Shown here: positions 1 through 6,015 of the stretch, piece by piece
Layout of the letters: every line of letters begins with the position of its first letter
How positions within the stretch are numbered: the stretch's first letter is position 1
Assembly (NCBI GenBank): GCA_023420245.1
Contig: JAEZWL010000011.1
Location: 1 to 15,438 of the forward strand
Direction: 5' to 3'
Source: Bacillota bacterium
GTDB taxonomy: Bacteria; Bacillota; Clostridia; Oscillospirales; Acutalibacteraceae
Length of the DNA stretch: 15,438 nucleotides
The notes under the pieces: generated by a model
Seen by the model: only the letters and a program-made list of their open reading frames with translations
What the model was told of the DNA's origin: nothing
Databases searched by the model: none
Program-made: the position numbers and the translations under genes

Positions 1-105
1 GCCGCCGATTACATCATTCCGAGCGCACTGGATAAGAGCGTTGCTGACGCGGTTGCAAAAGCAGTTGCGGAAGCCGCCCGTAAAACAGGCGTAGCAAGAA
101 TCTAA
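1..105 (+). CDS. Malic enzyme, C-terminal fragment (partial)
   Basis: The window opens inside a plus-strand frame that runs 34 codons to a TAA. The visible peptide contains DYIIPSALDKSV followed by an alanine-rich helix ending in TGVARI. This matches the usual C-terminal end of NAD(P)-dependent malic enzymes (oxaloacetate-decarboxylating malate dehydrogenase), where a DYIIP-x-x-x-D motif precedes a VAxAVAxAA helix and a GVAR ending. The family converts malate to pyruvate and CO2 in the cytoplasm. Catalytic and nucleotide-binding regions lie outside the window, so the call rests only on the tail. A strong terminator starts 22 bases after the stop, so this gene ends its transcription unit. Confidence 0.62.
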   Translation, partial: AADYIIPSALDKSVADAVAKAVAEAARKTGVARI

Positions 106-126
106 TTTCATTATTGATAATAACAC

Positions 127-158
127 AAAAGGGGCGGGCCGTTCGGTCTGCCCCTTTT
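127..158. terminator. Bidirectional intrinsic terminator
   Basis: A long GC-rich stem (AAAAGGGGC with an inner GGGCC, loop GTTC, then GGTCT and GCCCCTTTT, with G-T wobbles) is flanked by A and T runs on both sides. It can end the malic enzyme transcript on the plus strand and the convergent gene that stops at 185 on the minus strand. Confidence 0.85.
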
Positions 159-184
159 ATAATAAAATCACATAAAGCTCTCTC

Positions 185-781
185 TTATTGGGCTTTTTGC
201 AGAATCGGAGCGTCAAAGGGGAGATTCGCGGCAATAGGGTCCAGGGAAACCTGAGAAATAAGCCTTGTTTTCAGCAGAAAATCAGCATACTGCAAATATT
301 GTATGGTTTCCCGGTTGATATCGTCATTCCCATAGATTCCAAAAAAGCCGTCAACCTCCTGCCTTTGCCCTTCCAGCTCCGTTCCGCCCAGGTCATCCGG
401 CAGTTTTCCGGCGGTATACGCGATCAGGCGCTGCCGGTACGTTTTCCAATTCGATGCATCCAAATCGTTTAATCCCCATTTCCGCTTCATCAACCGCAAA
501 AAGTCCGCATCCCGTTTCTTTAGGGACTGCATCGCCCTGTCCCGGTCCTGAAAGGTACAGAGCAGCGGATTTTTCTTTCCGTTGATCACAACAACCGTCT
601 TGATTACCACCGGTTCCAAAGCCTGTACGCTTGTACTGACAGATGCTTTTGAATGCTCCGGTAATATCTGAATGGGCACTGATGCAATAATTTTTCCGTG
701 TGAGCTTATCACAAGAAAGCCTGCTCCGATCGCGGGCACCAGAATAGCCATTATGATGAGTAACTTTTTAAGCGCTTTCAT
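185..781 (-). CDS. Hypothetical exported or membrane-anchored protein (198 aa)
   Basis: I do not recognise this protein. Its N-terminus has a lysine-rich head (MKALKK) and one hydrophobic stretch at about residues 6-27. This is a signal peptide or single membrane anchor without a lipobox cysteine, so the rest should lie outside the membrane. Residues 28-70 are small and polar, linker-like. Residues 75-198 are charged and probably helical, with an acidic, glycine-containing segment near residues 148-155 (FFGIYGNDD). The only cysteine after the anchor is in LLCTF. The ATG has an AAAGGA site about 8 bases upstream, supporting this start. It converges with the malic enzyme gene and diverges from the membrane protein at 905; nothing nearby suggests a role. 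Confidence 0.7.
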   Translation of the reverse strand: MKALKKLLIIMAILVPAIGAGFLVISSHGKIIASVPIQILPEHSKASVSTSVQALEPVVIKTVVVINGKKNPLLCTFQDRDRAMQSLKKRDADFLRLMKRKWGLNDLDASNWKTYRQRLIAYTAGKLPDDLGGTELEGQRQEVDGFFGIYGNDDINRETIQYLQYADFLLKTRLISQVSLDPIAANLPFDAPILQKAQ

Positions 782-826
782 TTTTAAATCCTTTGATAAA
801 CAATTTTTATCTTATAAGCCAATTGG

Positions 827-840
827 AACATAAAAATGTT
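827..840. promoter_or_regulatory. Small palindrome in divergent intergenic region
   Basis: AACAT-AAAA-ATGTT is a perfect 5-bp-arm inverted repeat between the divergent genes at 781 (minus) and 905 (plus). It ends just where a -35 element would lie for the TATAAT at 862. It could be an operator, but it is short and AT-rich and may be chance. Confidence 0.25.
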
Positions 841-867
841 ACCGAAGTTTTAACATTATGGTATAAT
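839..867 (+). promoter_or_regulatory. Probable sigma-A-type promoter for the 905 gene
   Basis: A consensus TATAAT lies at 862-867. The best -35 match at 17-bp spacing is a weak TTACCG at 839-844. Transcription would start near 874. That leaves almost no leader for an ATG at 878 but a normal leader for the TTG at 905, so the promoter helps decide the start codon. Confidence 0.5.
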
Positions 868-904
868 AGAAAATAATATGACTTTATGGAAAGCAGGTGC
901 TAGG

Positions 905-1378
905 TTGAAGAAACACTGGCTTATTTTGATAGGAATCCTTTTCGGAGTGTTCGATTTTTATTATCAAGAAATGATACAGGGCCTTCCCGTATCCAACATT
1001 GTACGTCTGGCGGTGATCTTTGGAATCTGGCTGGTTCCGGCTATTCCGGTTGTTTTATATGAAGCCAAAGCCACCCGCTCGCCTTTCAAATCCGCTCTTG
1101 CAAATGTTCTGACCTGGAGCGTTGCTATCTTATCCTATTATCTTTATCTTGCGGTCAAGCTTATTTTCATTGGACAGTCCACGCGCCCCGAGCTGTATTT
1201 CGCCAATTATCAGGATGCCTATTACTGGAGTAATCTGCAAAGTCTATTTTTTGGCGACGTATTATACGGCATCGGCGAATGGATCGGAGTTGCCCTGCTG
1301 GGCGGATTCCTGACAGGATACCTAATCGGCTTGATTTATCTGCACATAGGGAAGCCTGTGGACAAGCAGAGCCTGTGA
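905..1378 (+). CDS. Hypothetical multi-pass membrane protein (~157 aa)
   Basis: I do not recognise the family. The protein has about four hydrophobic segments: HWLILIGILFGVFDF near the N-terminus, VRLAVIFGIWLVPAIPVVL, a segment around ALANVLTWSVAILSYYLYLAV, and WIGVALLGGFLTGYLIGLIYL near the C-terminus. The loops are aromatic-rich (FANYQDAYYWSN). I chose TTG at 905 because AAGCAGGTG, eight of nine matches to the ideal Shine-Dalgarno, sits 5 bases upstream. An ATG at 878 would add nine residues but has no ribosome site and lies almost at the predicted transcript start. It is probably a single-gene unit between its own promoter and the strong terminator at 1386. Confidence 0.7.
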   Translation: MKKHWLILIGILFGVFDFYYQEMIQGLPVSNIVRLAVIFGIWLVPAIPVVLYEAKATRSPFKSALANVLTWSVAILSYYLYLAVKLIFIGQSTRPELYFANYQDAYYWSNLQSLFFGDVLYGIGEWIGVALLGGFLTGYLIGLIYLHIGKPVDKQSL

Positions 1379-1385
1379 TATTATC

Positions 1386-1426
1386 AAACGTGGGGCAGGG
1401 TGCCAAAGCACTCTGCCCCACGTTTT
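1386..1426. terminator. Strong bidirectional intrinsic terminator
   Basis: An 18-bp stem (AAACGTGGGGCAGGGTGC, loop CAAA, GCACTCTGCCCCACGTTT, one G-T wobble) ends in TTTT on the plus strand and TTTGAT on the minus strand. It separates the membrane protein gene (plus) from the convergent chemotaxis gene (minus, stop at 1510). Confidence 0.9.
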
Positions 1427-1428
1427 AC

Positions 1429-1502
1429 GGAGCCAGGCTCCATACCACAACGGGAAAATCCCGACGTTTGTAACAGTTGAGTATCCATTTAACGGATGGA
1501 TA
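1429..1502. repeat. Three further short hairpins in tandem
   Basis: Directly after the terminator lie three small inverted repeats: GGAGC-CAG-GCTCC (1429-1441), CGGGA-AAA-TCCCG (1451-1463) and TATCCAT-TTAACGG-ATGGATA (1482-1502). None has a proper T-tract. They occupy most of the gap between the convergent genes and lie in the 3' end of the minus-strand chemotaxis transcript, where they could stabilise RNA or act as pause sites. Confidence 0.4.
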
Positions 1503-1509
1503 AATCCTT

Positions 1510-3036
1510 CTAATTGGCTTTTAACTGGAATCTCTGCACCAATGTATTCAGGGTTTCCGCCTGCGCCGTTAGATTTTCGCTGGAGGCGGCGCTTTCCTCA
1601 GCCGTAGCGGATACACTTTGCACAACATCGGAAATTTGTTCCATTGCCGCCTGTATCTGCACAATGTCCGTAGACTGGCTGGCGGACGCTTTTGAAATTG
1701 TACCGATATTCTGAGAAATCCCTTCGATGCTCGCTGCTACTGTTTCCAGTGATTTTGCAGTTTGACCGGCTATCATCGTACCGTTTTTCACCGAGTTAAT
1801 GGTATTGTCAATCAACACCGCTGTATTTCGGGCGGCCTCCGCGCTTTTTGAAGCAAGATTCCGAACCTCGTCCGCGACAACGGCGAACCCTTTTCCGGCG
1901 CTTCCGGCTCTTGCCGCTTCCACCGAGGCGTTCAGTGCCAGAATATTGGTCTGGAAGGAAATATCTTCTATCGTTTTTATGATATCGCCGATTTCATTGG
2001 AGCACCTGCTGATTTCCTGCATTGCCGCAAGCATATCGCCCATACGGCGGTTGCTTTCCATTGCTTCATTGCTAACCGACGTGGTGTTTTGACTTGCAAG
2101 CTCGGCACTTTCCGCATTATTCCGGATATTATCCGAAACGCTGATTATGGTGGCGGAAAGCTCTTCGACACTGCTTGCCTGCATAGAGGCAACACGGGAT
2201 AAGGTCTGCGCCCCCTCCGATACCTGACTGGCCCCGACGGCAACATCACCGGCGGAAGCACGAATCTGATTCATTGTAATGTTTAATGATTGGGAGATAT
2301 TGTCAAGCGCCTCGCGGATGCTCGAAAACTCGCCTTCGTAATCATATTTCAGATGAAAAGCTAAATTACCCTTTGCAATCTGGTTCAGCACCTCGGTAAT
2401 TTCAGTAATGTAGTTGAAAGCTTGCTCCGCTTTTTTTGTATTTTCCTCCAGCTCTTCTTTTTTTGCGTTTAACAAAAATTTAGAAACAAACATAATCAGA
2501 AGGTAGATACTGATAAAAAGAAGCACGACCAATATAAGCCGCAGAACCATTTCCGGTATAAAGATTTCATCTCTTACCGGCAACGTATTTTTTCCGTTAA
2601 TCGTCCATGCGCAGGCTAACGACACGACCAATTCCGCTATGGCGATCAAAAGTACTTTTAGGTCAAGGTAATAGGCAAGTACAATCACAAAGAAGCTTGT
2701 AAAGGACCAAAAGTCTCTTGACGGGATCATATATATAATAAAATTATACTGAACAAACAAAACCAGTAAAAAGAATTTTTTACCTAACTCATACACCTTT
2801 TGATCTAGGTGTCCGTTGGTCTTTGATTTTTTGATTAATGTAATTGCAATCGTATCCCAAACAAGGTTAAGTACAAAAAAAGCTGCGATTGCTGCCCAAC
2901 TCGCGTCTTTATAGAACCCCAATGCTTTTAAAGCCGCAAATGTAAGCCCCGCACAAGTACAGCCGCCTGTGAAAAAAATCATAATCAACTTAAATGCTTT
3001 TGATTGATATTCCTCAATAACCGAATCATTTCGCAT
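1510..3036 (-). CDS. Methyl-accepting chemotaxis protein with 6-TM membrane domain
   Basis: Chemoreceptor that would signal through CheW and CheA at the inner membrane. Residues 1-190 hold about six hydrophobic helices with short loops and no large extracellular ligand domain. A HAMP-like region follows (NYITEITEVLNQIAKGNLAFHL, written here in two overlapping parts: NYITEITEVL and LNQIAKGNLAFHL). The rest is a long methyl-accepting coiled coil whose hairpin tip is clear (SFQTNILALNAS, EAARAG, GKGFAVVADEVRNLA). It ends in QRFQLKAN, with no CheR/CheB-binding pentapeptide. ATG at 3036 is preferred because AAGAAGG lies 10 bases upstream. An ATG at 3063 would add nine residues, but its nearest purine-rich site (GAGGG) is about 12 bases away and it lies about a dozen bases from the predicted transcript start. 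It appears monocistronic, and no che or flagellar genes are nearby. Family call secure; ligand unknown. Confidence 0.95.
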   Translation of the reverse strand: MRNDSVIEEYQSKAFKLIMIFFTGGCTCAGLTFAALKALGFYKDASWAAIAAFFVLNLVWDTIAITLIKKSKTNGHLDQKVYELGKKFFLLVLFVQYNFIIYMIPSRDFWSFTSFFVIVLAYYLDLKVLLIAIAELVVSLACAWTINGKNTLPVRDEIFIPEMVLRLILVVLLFISIYLLIMFVSKFLLNAKKEELEENTKKAEQAFNYITEITEVLNQIAKGNLAFHLKYDYEGEFSSIREALDNISQSLNITMNQIRASAGDVAVGASQVSEGAQTLSRVASMQASSVEELSATIISVSDNIRNNAESAELASQNTTSVSNEAMESNRRMGDMLAAMQEISRCSNEIGDIIKTIEDISFQTNILALNASVEAARAGSAGKGFAVVADEVRNLASKSAEAARNTAVLIDNTINSVKNGTMIAGQTAKSLETVAASIEGISQNIGTISKASASQSTDIVQIQAAMEQISDVVQSVSATAEESAASSENLTAQAETLNTLVQRFQLKAN

Positions 3037-3081
3037 GAAACCCGCGCCTTCTTTCTCTTGCATTTTACATATATTCCCTCA

Positions 3082-3109
3082 AATATAAAAATAACAAATA
3101 ATTTGTCGA
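3082..3109 (-). promoter_or_regulatory. Possible promoter for the chemotaxis gene
   Basis: Read on the minus strand, TCGACA (3104-3109) and TATATT (3082-3087) are 16 bp apart. Transcription would start near 3075, about 39 bases before the preferred ATG at 3036. The region is very AT-rich, so other -10 matches exist. Confidence 0.35.
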
Positions 3110-3187
3110 AAAGCAATACTTATTTTCTATATATTAAACTTTTTCTTTTTATTTTGTTATGGTTGATTCGATACACACGATAAAGCA

Positions 3188-3232
3188 AACAGCAAAATCA
3201 GCGCTCCTTACCGGGGCGCTGATTTTGCTGTT
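3188..3232 (-). terminator. Intrinsic terminator after the Npsr-like gene
   Basis: A 17-bp perfect stem (AACAGCAAAATCAGCGC pairing with GCGCTGATTTTGCTGTT) with three more pairs inside closes a short loop. On the minus strand it is followed by TGCTTTAT. It begins about 20 bases after the stop codon at 3254 and also insulates the chemotaxis gene. Confidence 0.88.
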
Positions 3233-3253
3233 ATAGTCGACTATCAGGAGGTT

Positions 3254-5701
3254 CTATATAAACAGGTTGGTATCGGAGTTCTCTGCGGAGCCAAGAAACG
3301 TCGCCACGCCGGCAATTTCCACGCCGTCGATCAGCTCTTCCTTTCGAATTCCCATAATATCCATCGACATCTGGCAGGCAACCATCTTCACGCCGCTGTT
3401 CATCGCCGACTGAATCAGCTCCTCCAGCGAGGACACATTTTTGCTTTTCATGATACCGCGTATCATTTTTGCGCCCATCCCGCCCATGTTCATTTTGGAG
3501 ATTCCAAGCTTTTTGCTTCCGCGCGGCATCATAACGGAAAACATCCGCTCAATCAAATTCTTCTGCACCTTTATTTTATTGCTTCTGCGCAGAACATTCA
3601 GCCCCCAGAAGGTGAAAAACATCGTCACCTTCCGTCCCATCGCGGCGGCGCCGTTGGCAATAATCAGCGCGGCAAGCGCCTTATCCAGGTCGCCGCTGAA
3701 CACGACCATGCTTTTATCGTTCCCGCTCTGCGCGGCGGCTTGCGCCAGCGTTGCTCCGCCCTTTCGAAGCCGCACGCTGTAGGTCGCCCCGGTACGCTCC
3801 ACGGAGAGCAGCTCGTTCCCGGTTCTTTCGCACCATACATTGATATCTGAGGCAAACGCGGGGTCGGTTGCCTTCACCTGAAGGATTTCCCCTTCCCGCA
3901 TATTTTTAATCCCTTCGGATACCTTCATGATCGGCCCGGGGCACTGCAGCCCGCAGGCATCCACCTCAACGACCTTTCCCGTTTCGCACCGCATGGGGGC
4001 ATCTGCCGATTCCGGCTTTTTGGCAATCCCGATACAATCCGTGGGACTATTCCCCTCCTTATCCTCCTTCGCGGTCATATAGGTTTTGTAGCCGCCGCTG
4101 AGATTATAGGCATTGTATCCATTCTGGCTGAGGATACGTGCCCCGATATAACCGCGCAGCCCAACCTGACAATACAGGTACACCGGCTTATCCTTCGGCA
4201 GCTCCGGCATCCTCTCCCGTAAAACATCCACCGGGATATTAACGGAACCAGGGATGGCGCCCAGCTGGGCTTCCGCGGTGGTTCGGACGTCGAGAAGGGT
4301 AACCTTTGCGGGGTCAAGCTCGTCAACCTCATCATAATAGAAGCTTTTTACATCGCCGCGCAGCATATTTGCGGCTGTGAAGCCGAGCATATTGACCGGA
4401 TCCTTCGCGGAGGAATAGGGCGGTGCGTAGCAAAGCTCCAGCTCCTCCAGATCATACACCGTCCCGTTCAGGCGCAGCGCCGTGGCAACCACGTCAATGC
4501 GTTTATCCACGCCCTCGTATCCGACTCCCTGCGCGCCCAAAATTCGACCGTCCGGCGCAAACAGCAGCTTCAGGCTCATCTGGGTGCCGCCCGGGTAATA
4601 CCCTGCGTGGCTGGCCGGATGGATATAGGTTTTGGAGTAGGGGATATTCTGCGCCTTGAGCTGTTTTTCGTTCAGCCCGGTGGAAGCCGCCGTCAGGTCG
4701 AACACCTTTAAAATCGAGCTGCCCTGTACCCCTGGATTTTTTACGGCACGGTTCCCCAGCACGTTCTCCGCAACCAGCCTGCCCTGCTTGTTCGCCGGTC
4801 CGGCCAGCGGAATGAGCGCTTCCTTTGCGGTGGAGAGCTGACGGACCGCGATTGCGTCTCCTACGGCGAAAATATCCGGGTCCGATGTGGCGAACCTTTC
4901 GTCCACCCGAATGCTTCCGCCCTCGCCAATCTCCAATCCGGCTTCTTTTGCAAGGCGGCTGTCCGGCGCGACGCCGATGCTTAAAACAACCATATCGGCG
5001 TCAACGGAGCGGTTCCCGGTTAAATGCACCAGAAGCCTTTCTTTTTTCTCAAAGCTCTGCACCCCGGTGCCGAGAAGCAGCCGGATGCCGTTTTCCCTGA
5101 TATGCCGGTGCAGAATTGCCGACATTTCCGGGTCAAGAGACGCGATTACCTGACCGAGATATTCCACCACCGTTACCTCCAGCCCGCGCTGCTTCAGATT
5201 TTCGGCCATTTCTATTCCAATAAAGCCCGCGCCGACCACAACGGCGGATTTCGCGCCAGTCTCCTTAATATAGGAATCAATCTGAAAGGTATCCGGAACG
5301 CTTCGGAGCGTGAAGATGCCCTTCTGCTCAATTCCCGGTAAATTCGGCCGTTTGGGCACCGCTCCGGGAGAGAGAATCAGCTTATCGTAGCTCTCTTCAT
5401 AGGTGCTGCCGTCCGAATGGTTCTGAACCGTGACCGCTTTTGCCTCGCGGTTTATCCGGATTACCTCGCTCCTGGTACGTACATCGATACGGAACCGGTC
5501 CCGTAGCAGCTCCGGCTTGGTGACGAACAGCTTTTCCCTGTCCTTAATCGTACCGCCGATATAATAGGGAAGCCCGCAGTTTGCGTAAGAGATATATTCC
5601 CCTTTTTCAAAAAGAATGATTTCCGTCTCCTCGCTCAGCCTGCGCAGCCTGGCAGCGGCTCCTGCTCCGCCCGCAACGCCGCCTACAATTAAAACCTTCA
5701 T
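3254..5701 (-). CDS. CoA-disulfide/persulfide reductase-rhodanese-TusA-DsrE fusion (Npsr-like)
   Basis: An 815-aa cytoplasmic flavoprotein with four modules. Residues 1-325 are a pyridine nucleotide-disulfide oxidoreductase: FAD fold GGVAGGAGAAARLRR, single redox cysteine Cys42 in YANCGLPYYIGG, NAD(P)H fold VVVGAGFIGIE, and FAVGDA. Residues ~330-445 are the dimerisation domain with the CoA-disulfide-reductase signature YAPPYSSAKDPVN (Tyr425, Tyr429). Residues ~462-552 are a rhodanese domain with active-site loop CQVGLR (Cys511). Residues ~578-650 are a TusA domain with CGLQCPGP (Cys583, Cys587). Residues ~665-815 are DsrE/F-like with Cys776. Known relatives (CoADR-Rhod, Npsr) reduce CoA disulfides, persulfides or polysulfide with NAD(P)H. 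The extra TusA and DsrE domains suggest sulfane sulfur is passed between cysteines within one chain (inference). All key cysteines are intact. The start has AAGGAAG 6 bases upstream. It diverges from the flavoprotein gene at 6016. Confidence 0.93.
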   Translation of the reverse strand: MKVLIVGGVAGGAGAAARLRRLSEETEIILFEKGEYISYANCGLPYYIGGTIKDREKLFVTKPELLRDRFRIDVRTRSEVIRINREAKAVTVQNHSDGSTYEESYDKLILSPGAVPKRPNLPGIEQKGIFTLRSVPDTFQIDSYIKETGAKSAVVVGAGFIGIEMAENLKQRGLEVTVVEYLGQVIASLDPEMSAILHRHIRENGIRLLLGTGVQSFEKKERLLVHLTGNRSVDADMVVLSIGVAPDSRLAKEAGLEIGEGGSIRVDERFATSDPDIFAVGDAIAVRQLSTAKEALIPLAGPANKQGRLVAENVLGNRAVKNPGVQGSSILKVFDLTAASTGLNEKQLKAQNIPYSKTYIHPASHAGYYPGGTQMSLKLLFAPDGRILGAQGVGYEGVDKRIDVVATALRLNGTVYDLEELELCYAPPYSSAKDPVNMLGFTAANMLRGDVKSFYYDEVDELDPAKVTLLDVRTTAEAQLGAIPGSVNIPVDVLRERMPELPKDKPVYLYCQVGLRGYIGARILSQNGYNAYNLSGGYKTYMTAKEDKEGNSPTDCIGIAKKPESADAPMRCETGKVVEVDACGLQCPGPIMKVSEGIKNMREGEILQVKATDPAFASDINVWCERTGNELLSVERTGATYSVRLRKGGATLAQAAAQSGNDKSMVVFSGDLDKALAALIIANGAAAMGRKVTMFFTFWGLNVLRRSNKIKVQKNLIERMFSVMMPRGSKKLGISKMNMGGMGAKMIRGIMKSKNVSSLEELIQSAMNSGVKMVACQMSMDIMGIRKEELIDGVEIAGVATFLGSAENSDTNLFI

Positions 5702-5761
5702 ATCTATCTTCCTTTCCGCCTTCTTCCAAAGAAAGCCTGTAATTTATTCTTTTCAAGATAT

Positions 5762-5767
5762 ATATTA
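5762..5767 (-). promoter_or_regulatory. Possible -10 element for the Npsr-like gene
   Basis: TAATAT on the minus strand would place the start near 5755, with a leader of about 50 bases. No good -35 hexamer lies 16-18 bp upstream. Instead the palindrome at 5789-5803 is centred about 41 bp from that start, the geometry of class II Crp/Fnr-activated promoters. The assignment is inferred from spacing only. Confidence 0.35.
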
Positions 5768-5788
5768 TTCCCAGTTCCTCTTTTTTTC

Positions 5789-5803
5789 TGTGACTAAATC
5801 ACC
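5789..5803. promoter_or_regulatory. Operator-like palindrome, copy 1 (TGTGA-N5-TCACC)
   Basis: TGTGACTAAATCACC is a near-perfect inverted repeat (GTGA...TCAC) that shares TGTGA....ATCAC with the second copy 29 bp away, centre to centre. Spacing close to three helical turns puts both sites on roughly the same DNA face. The half-sites resemble those of Crp/Fnr-family and Rex-type regulators, but the 5-base spacer is one shorter than the usual N6. Confidence 0.55.
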
Positions 5804-5817
5804 AAATCGAAAAGAAA

Positions 5818-5832
5818 TGTGATATAATCACA
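5818..5832 (+). promoter_or_regulatory. Extended -10 promoter inside operator-like palindrome, copy 2
   Basis: TGTGATATAATCACA is a perfect 15-bp palindrome. It contains an extended -10 promoter, TGA-TATAAT (5820-5828), which would start transcription rightward near 5835. A protein bound here would block RNA polymerase, so the expected effect on the plus-strand transcript is repression. The only -35-like sequence is poor, which fits an extended -10 promoter. Confidence 0.6.
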
Positions 5833-5861
5833 GAATCAAAGGAAATAATGAATATAATAGA

Positions 5862-6015
5862 ATGACTCAGGAATATCTCTTCGTTGATTCTCTGAAAAAC
5901 GTCCTTATATTTTCGGGGATATTTCGCACTGCAAGGCAAAGCGCCAGTCTGGCGATTCAGTCAGCACCTGACAAGTTTTTGATGCTCTATTACATGTTAG
6001 AAAGGAAAATGAAGT
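5862..6015 (+). pseudogene. Possible remnant of a Crp/Fnr-type regulator (leader region)
   Basis: This 180-base stretch between the promoter and the flavoprotein gene starts with AAAGGA (5839-5843 region) and a five-codon frame (MNIIE) from 5848, whose TGA overlaps an ATG at 5862. The frame from 5862 begins MTQEYLFVDSLKNVLIFSGI. Its LKxxxxFSGI pattern resembles the first helix of clostridial Crp/Fnr proteins (LKKSPLFSGI type). After that the similarity stops. Another frame then reads HCKAKRQSGD, which could be a displaced piece of the same fold. The open frame continues past 6016 only as an out-of-frame shadow of the flavoprotein gene. It may be a decayed regulator, a leader peptide, or chance; the resemblance is short. 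Confidence 0.28.
5942..5972 (+). promoter_or_regulatory. Two small leader hairpins
   Basis: CGCC-AGTCT-GGCG (5942-5954) and GTCAG-CAC-CTGAC (5960-5972) lie in the leader of the flavoprotein gene. The second is followed by AAGTTTTTG. It could act as a weak attenuator, but stem and T-tract are both short. I could not match the leader to a known riboswitch class. Confidence 0.3.

Noticed and set aside
3064..3180. SigD/flagellar-type promoter for the chemotaxis gene
   Set aside because: No TAAA with a properly spaced GCCGATAA-like -10 was found. A sigma-A-like pair fits better, though weakly.
5840..6015. Riboswitch in the long leader of the flavoprotein gene
   Set aside because: I compared it by eye with FMN, cobalamin, SAM and c-di-GMP core motifs. 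The small hairpins and a GGCAAAGC-like string did not fit any conserved core.
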